Below are positions 33,579-44,974 of a stretch of 64,000 nt of DNA, piece after piece (position 1 is the stretch's first letter; every line of letters begins with the position of its first letter). The position numbers were made by a program, and so were the translations under genes. A model generated the notes under the pieces. It made no database searches. It saw only the letters and a program-made list of their open reading frames with translations, and was not told the origin of the DNA. The stretch comes from Pollenia angustigena (lineage: Eukaryota; Arthropoda; Insecta; Diptera; Polleniidae): positions 201,861,621-201,925,620 of the forward strand of contig OV884057.1 of assembly GCA_930367215.1 (NCBI GenBank), read 5' to 3'.

Positions 33579-34772
33579 TAGAAACACAACTGGGACGAAC
33601 GACGAATTCGTCTGCAAGAATTCGTTGCGTAAATTCGTCAAATGAGACACAATAAGAACGTGAACCTAACATTTTTTTTTTAATTTTTAAAAAACTAATA
33701 ATCGGGTATGTCCTAAAATCCGTATCCATTGAAATGGATTTCTTTAGCATTTTTGGTTTTCCGCATTTCGATTTTGCGATCTTAAATTAGTTTTTGGGTT
33801 TGTTTAAAACTTTGCAGTTTTTCGCCAATTTTAGCCAAGTTGCCAAAAGAATCAATTTGTCTTTGTGATTCTTTACAGCTTTCACGATTTATAATAAATA
33901 GTAGACTTTGGTATCATGCCGCTGTTAGCAAATTTTTGCGACTTTCCGCCAATTTGGCAATTTTTACCGAATTTTAGCCATTCCTTATAGTTTTAGGGAC
34001 TTTTAATCAATTTTATGGCTTGGTTGAAATATTAAAAGTTTTCGCGATTTTTCGCCATTTTATTTTTGCCATTTGCCGACATTTTGTTTTTTTTTCACCC
34101 ATTTAAGGCTAGATTACACTATTATACTTTGTATTAATACATGTCAAAAACTCAAGTAATATGGCAAAGTGTGATAGTGTGAATGCAATGTGTCACGAAA
34201 ATGACAAGTATTAAGAAAAAAGTTTGACATCCCATACGACTTCATCGTTTTTTGAAAAATTTCTAAACAATAATACTTTTCATTGGATCAGGGTTGCATT
34301 TTATTTCAAGTGTGTTTATACTTTGTGTGATGATGTGAATACAAACTGTCATGTTACATTAGATTTTTTGACAGTCGCAACAAAACTCATTTGATTTCTA
34401 TCTCACAAAGTATTATGGAATACGTAAGACTTGTGAGATAGTGTAATCTAGGCTTTAGCGATTTTAAATAAATTTCAGTGTTTATTTCAAAGTTTGCAAT
34501 TTTTTCGCGAATTTTAGCCAAGTTCGCAATAGAAGCGGATTGTCTTTTTGTTCTTTACAGATTTCACGATTTTTAATAAATATTGAACTTTTCTATCATG
34601 CTGAGCTGTCCCATTCCCAATTTATTCGTCGTTCGTCTGCGTAAGAAATATAAACAAACCTATCGCAGAGTTCGTTACGCACGACGAATTTCGGTCTACG
34701 TAATGATTGTCCTTTTTCTGGTGACGAATATTCATTGCGAATAATTCGTCGTTCGTCCTAGTTGTGTTTCTA
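33579..34772. mobile_element. 1.2-kb inverted-repeat element with internal direct repeat
   Basis: About 30-bp inverted ends, TAGAAACACAACTGGGACGA and onward to CGACGAATT, at 33579 and ending at 34772. Two diverged direct copies of about 125 bp lie inside (33810-33935 and 34490-34610; both contain TTAGCCAAGTT and CTTTACAG). A PIF-type MITE (34106-34454) is nested within. No transposase seen. Confidence 0.75.
34106..34454. mobile_element. PIF/Harbinger-type MITE, TTA duplication
   Basis: A 349-bp element, ends AGGCTAGATTACACTAT, with TTA at 34103-34105 and 34455-34457. It is nested inside the 33579-34772 element. Confidence 0.85.
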
Positions 34773-35506
34773 GCATTACATTGACTTGCAAAGGTCATAA
34801 CTAGCGATGCGACTTCCGTGTTTATTGTCGATAGTCTAAGAACGATGTCGACCAATTATCTTTCCGAATCATTAAATTTGCGTAAGAATGGCATCGATTT
34901 GTTTTTGCATATTGTTGCATATTTTGGTAAATATGCATATTTTTGCATATTTAGAATTTAAATGCATATGTTTGCATGTTTTGAAATTTTTGAGTGCCTT
35001 TTTTTTGAATTTCCATATTATAAAAAAAAGTTCTTAAAAAAATTTTAAATACATACACAAAAAAACTTTCCAAAAAAAATTTTGAAATAATAAATAAATT
35101 CTTTTGGAGCTTTTAATACAAGATTTCAACAAAAGCCGATTCTATTTAAAACCTATGCAGCACCTTACATGGTTAAGGCTTCCAAGGCGTTACGTTACAA
35201 AAAGAAGATTGCTTTTTGCTGGAAATGCCCATATGTTATTCGCCATATTGTTTCCATTTTGCAATGAGTAACACAACGTGTTCATTTAAAAGGTAAACGT
35301 AGCCTACATATAAGCTGAACAACTTTGTACAATGTTGCCAACACATTTCACAGTATATTGCACTTCTTTTCGTTGTGCAATAAAAATCGAAAGTTTTTTG
35401 ATTGTGATTGTTATATTGCATATCACATACACATTGGCGGTATAATTATACAATACGAAAAATTTAACAATTATAGTGAACAAGTGAATCCGTTAATTGA
35501 GTAAGA
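34773..35506. other. AT-rich non-coding DNA
   Basis: A TTTGCATAT-rich patch lies near 34900-34980. Nothing else recognised. Confidence 0.5.
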
Positions 35507-35573
35507 ATATCGTCAGCTCATTACTGGTTTGGCGCGTATCATGGTGAAATTACCAAAAATGAGCTGACGATAT
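35507..35573. mobile_element. 67-bp ATATCG-ended mini-element
   Basis: Perfect inverted ends ATATCGTCAGCTCATT and AATGAGCTGACGATAT enclose 35 bp. The outer hexamer is shared with the other ATATCG-ended families; the body is not. Confidence 0.65.
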
Positions 35574-35954
35574 GTCAAAAACGTTACATGTTATTAGTTT
35601 TGTTAAATTGATTTTATGTTTGTAATGTTTAATATTTTTTTTTTTTTTAAATACCCCTGCCTTTACACATGCAAGTAGTGGCATGCCATTGTTGTATACA
35701 TATTATCAAAGAAAATTTGTTCGAAATAGTCGAATCTCATGCCATTAACTTTTGCGATTACACATGCCACTGCGAGTTCATTTTCAAAATGTCGTAGAAG
35801 CGTCAATTTGAGCAATTTTGTTTACTTCTCAAATTAAAAAAAAAAGTACCAGAAAACAAAATAGAGTTACGGAGTTAATCATAATGGCAAATTTTTGGGG
35901 AAATTTTTTCATTTAATTATATTAGCATTATTTTAACGATATTAACAAACTTGC

Positions 35955-36360
35955 TTTTAAATTTTTAATATTTTTAATTAGGCTTAACTTCATCAAATTT
36001 AATTTTCATTAAATTATTTTTATGAAGAAAGGAATTTTACAACATGAAAATTAATTAAAATTTACTGATAATTTGTCATTCTTGACTCAATCTGGGCTCG
36101 AACCCAGGCGTTTTTACGGACAGGTTACCCTGACATGTTTCGATTGCAACCACTCAATCTCCTCAGAGGGCTTGCCGTTTAACACTCGCAGCCATCGACG
36201 ACTGCTGACGTCATAAGTCAAACATCAATCCTTAAACCAAATTGTATTTAACCTTTGGTAGATCGAAATTTGCTTTGAATTTGCTACATGTTCTTCCTTT
36301 ACTTCTATTTTTTCGTACTTTTGTCAAGAATTCTTCTTGAAGTTCAAACTACATATTGTT
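35955..36360 (-). mobile_element. SINE-like repeat (B-box family), copy 2
   Basis: On the minus strand: a leader with CTTCAAGAAGAATTCTTGAC, the core CAGCAGTCGTCGATGGCTGC and the B-box CTGGGTTCGAGCCCAG (36091-36106). The tail is TTAATTTTCATGTTGTAAAA. The longest intact copy with 39425-39845; about 400 bp. Confidence 0.7.
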
Positions 36361-36502
36361 AAAGCTAAGGCACGAGCTCTATGTTTGCATTTGTCCTTCA
36401 AGTTGTGCTGAAAAGGTCAGCAAGAAAAAGAAAGACAAAAAAATGAAAAAACAAAACAAAATATGTACTTTGAACTTCAAGAAGAATTCTTAATTTAGAA
36501 AA

Positions 36503-36943
36503 TAACTCCAAAATAGTAATAGATATAAAATAAATGTGTATAGTTAGTTTAAGCAGAATTTTCCGGTGCATCTTCTGATCGTCTTACTATTAAAATCGGA
36601 GAACACGTTTTCAAGTTATGGCAAAATATATAAGGCAACCCAACGATTTAGGGGGTGAAGTATGCCACGCCTTTAAAAGAAAATCCTTACGTACTAGAGA
36701 AAAACGGAAAACAGATTTGAATTAAGGGCATCAAAATCCATATAGTCCACATACTTTTATTTCTAGGGTAGATTTTTTTTGTTGCGCAGTGTACTTTTGT
36801 TGCGCAGTGTAATTTTTCTCAAAATCTTCCACTAGACTTTTTATATCATACTACACCTAAAACTATCAAAAAACTAAAACTTTTAATTCAAAAAACACGT
36901 TTAAAATTTTGGCCAGCTTTTCAGGCCAAATACTCCTCTGTGT
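36503..36943 (+). mobile_element. 5'-truncated copy of the CACAGAGGAG element
   Basis: Nearly identical to the right 400 bp of the element at 54342-56166, ending AAATACTCCTCTGTG at 36943. It holds about 65 bp near 36535-36600 that the longer copy lacks. The left three quarters and left terminus are missing. Confidence 0.8.
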
Positions 36944-36967
36944 GGCAGTGGCATGTGTAAATGCTAG

Positions 36968-37943
36968 GTAACACTCATTAAAAAAAGTTTGCGTCTTTTA
37001 GTTTCTTAAACGACTTTTTTGTGCGACTTTATTTTTGAAAACGACATTTGTGCCACTTTTTAAAAATTCCAAACGGTTACCCTGGATCTAATTCTGTTTC
37101 ATACGCCAATTGCGACCGCATTAAATTGAATTTTTGAAAACAAAATAAAAATAGAACAACATAAGCAACCATTTGAAATAATTTGGAATATAATTATGTT
37201 TTCGACGAAATTGTGGGTAAACGGAGCGCGTTTGAAAAATTTACGAGATTCGGTTCAGCCGAACAAAGCATTCTTACTTCTTGGTATTTTTTTCTTCTTC
37301 TAATTTAACCCCTTCCTACAACTTGGTTTCCAGTTCCATTTAATGGTTTTCTATAAATAATCTAGTTTCCTATTTAAATTTTTCTTTATATGTATACAAA
37401 AATAAATTTAAAGCAAAACGTTGACATTTATTTATAGCTGTACCACATAAATACTTTTTGAACGTATTCAAAATATTAACCCTTAAACGACTCCGATAAA
37501 TGTTTAAAAGAAAAACTTAGGTTCTTATGAGCTCTGGAACCCCAATTTTTATGGCAAAAATAGTCCAGACTAGTACGATAAGTACCGGTAAAACTCTTGC
37601 CTTTGCTGAGAGCTTCTCTCACTATTCTTATCTTCAGACACCAACCATCATCTATAACCTCTTCAAACCATGGGTACACATATGTGTACCTTAACTTATT
37701 ACAAGTTTTAGAGACTAGCGACATCGTGTGACCAATAGAAACAGTCTTATAACTTGCTTTCAGCTACTGCGCATCAAAAACATATCAAAAGATGGCAGGG
37801 TTTAGAAGTTTGAAAAACCCATACTGTTGGGATATTTTTCCTCAATATGTGCACCTCTTTTTCTACCACTTAAAATAAAAAAATAAAAAAGTGATTTCAA
37901 TTTTTTGGAATACAAAATTTTAATTTCAAAAGATTTTGTTATT
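36968..37943. other. AT-rich non-coding DNA with hairpin motif copy 3
   Basis: At 37246-37283 (minus) the dispersed hairpin motif appears with stem TTCGG/CCGAA and leader AAGTAAGAATGC. Otherwise nothing is recognised. The minus-strand frame 37476-37724 has no family motif. Confidence 0.5.
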
Positions 37944-38322
37944 CGTGCTTAATTCCCAGTTTTTATTCTTGACAAAAACACTTGAAATTTATTGTTGATA
38001 GGATAAGCTATTCCTATGCGCATTTCACTGGTTGCTTAGGCCAGATCATCAGGAAACTTCATCCATAAAGATTTTAGAAAAACTAAAGGTATTAAACCAA
38101 ATAAAACTGTTAAACGTATAAGAATTATAGCAACAGTTTTACTTGTAATAATGTAAGATGAGATAAACCCACTGTTGTTTATTGTTAATGTGTTTTGTTT
38201 AAACTTTGTTATTATTACAAGTAGAACTGTTGCTATAATTCTTATACGTTTAACAGTTTTATTTGGTTTAATATCTTTAGTTTTTCTAAAATCTTTATGG
38301 ATGAAGTTTCCTGATGATCTGG
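37944..38322 (+). repeat. Rearranged TTAA-family copy ending in a 112-bp-arm palindrome
   Basis: The left part matches the left end of the element at 22749-23432 (CCCAGTT, then AAATTTATTG and GATAAGCTATTCCTATGCGC). From 38041 to 38152 it is repeated in inverted orientation at 38211-38322 with about two mismatches in 112, separated by 58 bp. The right arm abuts a truncated SINE-like copy. It would fold into a long hairpin if transcribed. Confidence 0.85.
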
Positions 38323-38575
38323 CTGCGAGTGTTAAACGGCAAGCCCTCTGAGGAGATTGAGTGGTTGCAATCGAAACATGTCAGGGTAACCTGTCCGTAA
38401 AAACGCCTGGGTTCGAGCCCAGATTGAGTCAGGAATGAAAAATTATCAGTAAATTTTAATTAATTTTCATGTTGTAAAATTCCTTTCTTCATAAAAATAA
38501 TTTAATGAAAATTAAATTTGATGAACTTAAGCCTAATTAAAAATATTAAAAATTTGGATTAAAAATTATTAAGCC
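38323..38575 (+). mobile_element. SINE-like repeat (B-box family), 5'-truncated copy 3
   Basis: Begins inside the core at CTGCGAGTGTTAAACGG, directly after the palindrome arm. It keeps the B-box CTGGGTTCGAGCCCAG (38407-38422) and the common tail. Confidence 0.7.
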
Positions 38576-38661
38576 CTTTAATACTTATTCGGTTCAGTTC
38601 AGATCTTAAGAAATTAAGAATTTACGTTGAAATTTTTCATATTTCAAGACCTGAGGTACAC

Positions 38662-38915
38662 ATATCGAGGCCATATAGCAAAAATGATGTAACCAACAAA
38701 AATAAAATTTTACAAGAAAAGGTTTTTTTAAATACTTTTGCTTCAAGTCTAGGGTTTCGTTTGAAATTGCTTTTGCTCTTATTTCGTAACGGTACTTCCC
38801 AGAGATATGAGATTTTTAGATAAGATGCAAATGATCAAAAATTATCGATTTTTATCAAAAAACAAAAGTCTAAAATGTTGTTGGTTACATCATTTTTGCT
38901 ATTAGGGCTCGATAT
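38662..38915 (+). mobile_element. ATATCG-ended element, distinct family
   Basis: A 254-bp element starting ATATCGAGGCCATATAGC and ending GCTATTAGGGCTCGATAT. Arms share AAAAATGATGTAACCAAC and its complement. The body contains GTAACGGTACTTCCCAGAG, faintly like the GGTACCGTTACG of the main ATATCG family but otherwise different. Confidence 0.7.
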
Positions 38916-39348
38916 GTACCCCCTTAATTTCTAAGAATTCAAATAAAAATTAAAAAAAAAAATATACAGTTGTCTTATTTGCTCCCCAAAAGGTGTAAAT
39001 AACATATATAAGAAATGTAAAAATTCAATGGGTTAGTGCTCGGGTCATAAGAGGATAAAGACCAATTGAGCAATTAAAAAAAACCCATGTCGTTATTGAT
39101 GTTTGAATAAACATTGCAAACATAATTTTCATAACGCATGTCCATATATTTCGGTGTCTGTATTGCGTATTACGGAGAAAAAATGCTTTGTGTTTTCGGC
39201 ATTTAAATAACTGGCTTTACTATGCCCTCAAAAGCTTAATGGAAAGCCAATAGATCAGACTAGAGATGTCCTTATTGCGCTGTTTTAATACCAAGACGAA
39301 AAGTAAAATGATTTAATAAGCCAAAATAGACGATAAAATACATCGTTA

Positions 39349-39434
39349 ATCCAAATTTTCAATATTTTTAATAAGGCTTAAGTTCATCAAATTTATTTTC
39401 ATTGAATTATTTTTATGAAGAAAGGAATTTTATG
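39349..39434 (-). repeat. Tail fragment of the SINE-like family
   Basis: Reverse-oriented tail (ATTCCTTTCTTCATAAAAAT on the minus strand) immediately before a forward copy. Confidence 0.55.
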
Positions 39435-39845
39435 TACTTTGATCTTCAAGAAGAATTCTTGACAAAAAGTACGGAAAAAGACAGAGGTAAAGGAAAAAAT
39501 CAGTTAAAAATGGATAATCATTAAAAAAAAGCAAATTTCGATCTATCAAAAGGTTAAAATACAATTTGGTTTAAGGATTGATGTTTGACTATGGACGTCA
39601 GCAGTCGTCGATGGCTGCGAGTGTAAGACGGCAAATCCCTCTGAGGAGATCGAGTGATAGCGATCGAAACATGTCAGGGTAACCAGCCGCCTGGGTTCGA
39701 ATCTCAGGTCAGTCAAGAATGAACGATTATCAATAACAATTTTAATTAATTTTCATGTTGTAAAATTCCTTAATTTAATGAAAATTAAATTTGATGAACT
39801 TAGGCCTGATTAAAAATATTGAAAATTTGGATAAAAAACCATAAA
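39425..39845 (+). mobile_element. SINE-like repeat (B-box family), copy 4
   Basis: Leader CTTCAAGAAGAATTCTTGAC, core CAGCAGTCGTCGATGGCTGC, B-box CTGGGTTCGAATCTCAGG (39692-39709) and tail. The core is closest to copy 1 at 31232-31495. Confidence 0.7.
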
Positions 39846-41048
39846 TAGTTCAACAAAATTACCACAATACTAATTATATATCGTTAATCTTTATATTCCG
39901 TAACATTTAACTATCTAATAGATTTCTAAGGGTTAAACCTAATTTCATTTCCCTTTATTTATGTTAATATTTATTACGGTACTACAAAAATTCACTTACA
40001 ATTACATATGATTAGTTATTGGTATTTGCCAAATTTACATTACTGGTGATTCATATTTTTCAATTACCATTTACATGTAATATAATTGTTAATATAAAAC
40101 TAATTGGCAACGCCCAAGTCTGGTAATAAATACTATGTACACAGAATAAACATATTAAGTATTTTTAGGAGGTTTGTCCAAATTTGGACATATAATTATT
40201 TTCCTGAACTAAACGGATTATCCTGGATTTCAATCACAGATAATGTCTCATAAGCAGATCCAGCGTCTTAAGTGAGCGCGTTTTCGGCAGACGGACATGG
40301 GTAAGTACATTTTGAATTACTTAAGACACAGAATATACAGATATATGTTACACACGGATGACAAAGTTAATGTACCGTCATTGTTTACTTTTGGTGGGTG
40401 AGGGTTAAAAAAAAAACACAAACAAAATTGCAAGCACAGGCAAAACTGCAAAATATTACAGTGTAAATAAGAAGTTTTAAGACAAAACAATTAAATAAAA
40501 TAGATCTTAATGTTAGGATACCTTTTTTTCTGATACATATCGTATTCAGGGATATTGCTAATTTTACAAAACATGATGTGAAAACTTTACTACTGCCTGA
40601 AAAGATAACTTCAAATGTACCCGTAAAATAAAATTACTTTCACCACTGTACACCTTCCTAAAGAAACATATTTAAAAAAAAATCGAAATTAACTTCGTAA
40701 ATGTTTGATAAAAAGCTTTGGTATCATCAAAGCACTTTATTCTACATTAAATCATATGTTTTGTTGCAAACTGACATATTCAGAGTGTATTGACACGTTT
40801 TTTTTTTCTTTAAGTTGTAAAGAAACATTTACAACGAGCCCAACAGAAATAAAAACTAAAAACATGTTACAAATGAAACACAAAAGATGATGGATGGTCA
40901 TGCATGTCATAGTTAAATGAAAAGCAAATAAAAAATAAGAGAGTATTTAATATTTTTAGGACCGGAAAAGGTTTTTAAAAATACAAAGAAGACATTAAAC
41001 GAAATCAACAAACTGGAATTAAGGGTAACAGAGATAGGAAGTGGACAC
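39846..41048. other. AT-rich non-coding DNA
   Basis: No gene, RNA or repeat boundary recognised. Confidence 0.5.
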
Positions 41049-41051
41049 TAA

Positions 41052-41161
41052 AGGCTCAGTTAGCCGGGAGTAACAGTAACGTTGAAAATCAGCTGATTTA
41101 TTTTGGGCTTACTTTTTAACGGAAAGGTTACTGTTACTATTAATCCCGGCTAACTGAGCCT
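41052..41161. mobile_element. 110-bp PIF/Harbinger-type MITE, TAA duplication
   Basis: Foldback element with ends AGGCTCAGTTAGCCGGGA (partner CCCGGCTAACTGAGCCT), with TAA at 41049-41051 and 41162-41164. Confidence 0.85.
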
Positions 41162-41164
41162 TAA

Positions 41165-41919
41165 GGCATCAATATATATAAATAAGAACTGTTAAAAGAA
41201 ATATTGTGCTGGCTTTGAAATTCACTAGAATTTCAGATTTATGTCCGTTTTTACTTGCGGTCTACAGCTAACATAAAATGACTTACTTTAACACTAACCT
41301 CAAGTTAATGTTAGGTTTGGACCGCTCATGTTAAAAGTTTTAAAATCATTCTTTTAAGAGCTCTTTTAAAACATTAATTGACGATTAAATTGTAAGCTAC
41401 TCAAAAAGAAAAATACTGAGATAAATTAAGTTTTGTACACTCACTTTAAGTAAGAGCCGTTCTTAAAAATAACGAGTAACACTTAAACGTACTTAAAACA
41501 ATCCTAAATGGGATTTTCATCGAACATCAATCCCGGAATTTCTTAAAATAAGTACAAAATTCTTTAACCAAGTAAATATAAGATTAAACTTTTCGTTGGT
41601 AGTACCACCCTGAGAGTAAAATTACAAAGTGAGCGTTTAAGTCTCATTTAACTTATAAAAGTTTGTTGCAGACACTACAACAACACCACACAAGTAGTTA
41701 AAAACAGCGTTGTCGTTTTGGTTACTTTTAACCAAAATAAATTACTTTTTTTTCAATGTGTAGTTGTGTACTTTTTACCCCTTTTGGTTTATTTTTTACA
41801 ACTGAAAAAACACAATTTTTGTCTTACTTGGGTGTTAGACGATCAAGATTTGCACTTTTATTTTTAAAACCCCCCAACCTTTTTTACCAATTCCCTCATA
41901 CTTTTAAAAATTAAGGTTA
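41165..41919. other. AT-rich non-coding DNA
   Basis: Nothing recognised. Confidence 0.5.
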
Positions 41920-42103
41920 CTAGATGACCCATGCGACTATTTCGCACCGTAATATTTATCAATGAAAATATTAATTTTTCAATTTCTAATTATTTTTCGT
42001 CATTAGTGTTAGAAAAAAGCTTTAAAATGAGATATTATTCATTAAATTTGATGCGGTGGTATGGGAGATATTTGCAACCGCCAAAAAAAAGTGCTTTAGA
42101 AAT
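41920..42103 (+). repeat. CTAGATGACCCG short interspersed repeat, copy 1
   Basis: Matches 47775-48035, starting CTAGATGACCCATGCG and ending near AAAAAAAAGTGCTTTAGAAA, but lacks about 70 bp of the 5' interior. The second copy has a 14-bp target duplication, so both are probably retroposed. Confidence 0.7.
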
Positions 42104-42114
42104 AATATATATAA

Positions 42115-42940
42115 CTAGCTGACCCGGTCCGCGTTGCTGGCCCCAAGCAAACATTAGTGTTGTATTACCAGACGATTTAAGTTGAGCTTTAAACGAAATT
42201 TACAGCCTTTAAAATTTTCCTTCCGTAAAAACCTAAATCGGTCAAGCCGTTCTCAAGTTATGCGCTTAATAGAAAAAGTGGGCGTAGAAGTAGGCGTGAT
42301 ACATTTTTCTTTCGATGAAAACGTAAAATGGAATAATACGAACATTTAAAAGAAAAATTAGTCAAATCGAAGGAGCCGTTTTTTGATTTTAGGTAAATCG
42401 AAAAAAGTGGGCGGGGCAACATTTTCTTTCCGCAAAACCTAAGTTAGCCCATGGCGATCATTTTAAAGAAAAAATCGTCCAAATCGGTCAAGCCGTTCTT
42501 CAGTTATGCGCTTAATAGAAAAAGTGGGCGTAAAAGTAGGCGTGGTAAATTTTTCTTTCGATGAAAACTTTAAGTTGATTAATACGAACATTTGAAAGAA
42601 AAATTAGTCAACTCGATGGAGCCGTTTTCTGATTTTAGGTAAATCGAAAAAAGTGGGCGTAAAAGTGGGCGGGGAAAATTTTTTTCCGTAAAAACCTAAG
42701 GTGGACCATGGCGATCATTTTAAAGAAAAAATCGTTCAAATCGGTCAAGCCGTTCTCAAGTTATGGTTTTTGCCACGCCCCTCCGCCCCCAGACCGAAAA
42801 TCAAAAATCAGACTTCACAGTGTCACCCGCCTGAATATTCTGAAGATTCCCTGAAAATTTCATCAAAATCGGCCCAGCCGTTTTGGAGTCCATACGTTAC
42901 ATACATACACACATACACACACACATCCAATTTTATATAT
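42115..42940 (+). repeat. CTAGCTGACCCG repeat with about 250-bp internal tandem
   Basis: Starts CTAGCTGACCCGGTCCGCG. About three copies of a roughly 250-bp unit follow; the marker GTCAAGCCGTTCT starts at 42241, 42487 and 42744. Each also contains AAAAGTGGGCG. It ends in a CACAC-rich stretch and TTTTATATATATAG next to a GATA microsatellite. This pattern is widespread in insect genomes; its transposon class is unknown to me. The plus-strand frame at 42701-42955 is repeat, not a gene. Confidence 0.7.
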
Positions 42941-42955
42941 ATAGATAGAAGATAG

Positions 42956-42956
<1 letters not shown>

Positions 42957-43008
<52 letters not shown>
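42957..43008 (+). repeat. (AGAT)13 microsatellite
   Basis: Thirteen uninterrupted AGAT units follow imperfect GATAGAA units at 42941-42956. They mark the 3' end of the preceding repeat. Confidence 0.95.
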
Positions 43009-43737
43009 TTGCTCTCAGTTTCTCATTCAAGTTGAGTGTTTCAATTTACATTCAACAAAACAGCTAATTACAATTTTAATGAGCATATTTTTCGATTGCC
43101 TTTATAAGTTGTTTTCTTGATGACAGCTTGAAAATAAATTGCTCTAAAATTGCGTGCAGCCTACATCACATCTTTAAATTTTTATGAGTTTTGACCAGCA
43201 GTATGTGTAAATAACTTGAAAGCATCACTTGATCGTGTGGCTGCAGGATTAGTACTACCATTACCCGCTCAGTTTTTCTGGACATTTAGAATTGTGTATG
43301 TTATTGATGTATTCAACATTTATACTATTTTCATTTATTTTATTAAAAAAATTTTATGTACCGATAATCACTATCTGGGCCAGCGATATTCTACTTAGGG
43401 AAAAATCCCTATACGAATTTGTTTTTAAAAAAAATGGCCACAGGGAAAAGAAGGAAAGATTTTTGAAATCATTAAAATTTAGGGACTTTTTCAAATTGTA
43501 AGAGTTTTTGTGGGGACAATATTTTGAGTGGGTAGGAAAATATATGGATTTTTTCGGGCTGTGTAGGGACTTTAAAAAAATATAACATCACTGATCTGTG
43601 GTATCCTTTTCTCCACTCCTACCGAAACAATATGAAACCTATTAATGTACATAGATTAATAGTCTGTTGATTCTTCAAATAATTGAAAGCTTTAGCGAAT
43701 ACAGTTTTGTAAATAGACGAAAATAAGTGTTAGCTCT
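43009..43737. other. AT-rich non-coding DNA
   Basis: Nothing recognised. Confidence 0.5.
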
Positions 43738-44056
43738 GGGGGTCTACTCTCTATTGCGATGCGAAAACAATTTCGATGCGAAAGCTAAATGCCAACTTGG
43801 TACTCTCTATCACTTTCGCAAAATTTTCTAAAAAATGAAGCGATAGTGGTTATAAAAATTAAAGATGGCGCGGATTTACTGTAATAAAATGTGTGTAAAA
43901 ATATTTGAAATTGGAAAATTTAAATAAAATAAAGTGATGATTTACGAAAAGAAAAAAAATTAAAAGATGCGAAAGACACATGTGCAAACGTATTGAAGAG
44001 TACCAATCGCTAGATTTGCTACAATTTTCTTTCGCATCGCAATAGAGAGTAGCCCC
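43738..44056. mobile_element. MITE with ends CTACTCTCTATTGCGATGCG
   Basis: About 319 bp with roughly 26-bp inverted ends, CTACTCTCTATTGCGATGCG, preceded by GGGG on both sides. The inner part of the end (TTGCGATGCGAAA) is shared with the neighbouring element at 44143-44974. Target duplication not resolved. Confidence 0.8.
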
Positions 44057-44142
44057 ACTGTTTGGACGATGCCAATTCCACAAACAACTTTGAAAAATTA
44101 AAAGGCCTATTGTACCTTACAGACCAAGTAACATATTGGAGG

Positions 44143-44974
44143 CTTATTCTGAATTGCGATGCGAAAATCAATGCGATTCGCAAATGAAATGCGATGCGAA
44201 AGAAAATTTTTATTCTGTTAGACTTTCGCAATCGCATTCGCAATTTATTTTCAAATCGTGGCAACGCTGCGTCAGTGTCAATAAACGTCAAATTAAAAAT
44301 AAAAACATTTTTTGTGTTTGGCTGTGAAAATTGTTTAAACAATTTATTTAAGACATTCTGTAATAAAAAAAATTATAAAAATGGATTTTGTGGTACTGTG
44401 GTTCGACGGCGAAGAAAATGAAAATGTTTTGTGTGTACTTTAAAATCGGCCCAAACCTATTAAAATTAAAGTCAAATATTTTTGAACTGGTTTTATATAT
44501 TTCATACTTTTTCCATCCTGCTGCTTCTCTAATAGGTGGTCCCTTGATATTTTGTTCTTCAGTTAAAGTTTGCCATAAAATATCTGCCGACTGACGTGCA
44601 TTTGGTGTTTTCAAATGGCCTCTTGCCAATTGGCTGTTTCATAAATTCATAAATTCTATCATTATTTCAAATTGACGCGGTTTGGTGGTCTTATTGCTTG
44701 CTTCCCTGAATTAAATAATAAATATATGATGAATAAATAAATAAAATATTATCTTTCACTAACATGTTTGTACTTTGCGAATGCTATTTTGTTGTCGAAT
44801 AAATTTTGCGAATTTGACATTTGTTTTCGCAATGTAGAATACCGACTTGTCACCTTTTCGCATTTGAAATGCGGTTAAAAAAAAACTTTGCGAATATCGC
44901 AATACAGAATAGCAATTGTTCGCATTTATGCATTTTCGCAACGCATTGATTTTCGCATCGCAATTCAGAATAAG
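44143..44974. mobile_element. 832-bp inverted-repeat element with Myb/SANT-like relic
   Basis: Perfect 33-bp inverted ends starting CTTATTCTGAATTGCGATGC. Subterminal GCGATGCGAAA and TTTCGCAA words are frequent on both sides. It carries a minus-strand fragment of a Myb/SANT-like DNA-binding protein (44508-44705). Myb-like proteins are the known second product of PIF/Harbinger transposons, so this may be a deletion derivative of such an element. The flanks show TTA on the left and TAA on the right, which is not a clean duplication. Confidence 0.8.
44508..44705 (-). pseudogene. Myb/SANT-like DNA-binding domain fragment
   Basis: On the minus strand one frame reads KTTKPRQFEIMIEFMN, then a stop codon, then NSQLARGHLKTPNARQSADI, LWQTLTEEQN and GPPIREAAGWKK. 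The order QFE..IEFM, QLARG, LW..LTEE.N, GPPIR...GWKK matches the Myb/SANT-like domain (Myb_DNA-bind_5 type) in insect transposon-linked and zeste-like regulators. The sequence after GWKK is noise; AAAAAGTATGA there could be a former splice donor. One in-frame stop and missing C-terminal half make it a relic. Assignment is from motif memory, not a search. Confidence 0.6.

Larger units (their letters stand above)
35652..36967. mobile_element. Possible outer element carrying two insertions
   Basis: The left end CCTTTACACATGC (about 35654) and right end GCATGTGTAAATGC (about 36952) are inverted copies of about 13 bp. Between them lie a SINE-like copy and a fragment of the CACAGAGGAG element. The short ends and lack of a target duplication make this tentative. 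Confidence 0.35.

Noticed and set aside
42701..42955. 84-codon plus-strand frame with Pro/Arg-rich part
   Set aside because: Falls in the third tandem unit and tail of the CTAGCTGACCCG repeat and its CACAC-rich end.
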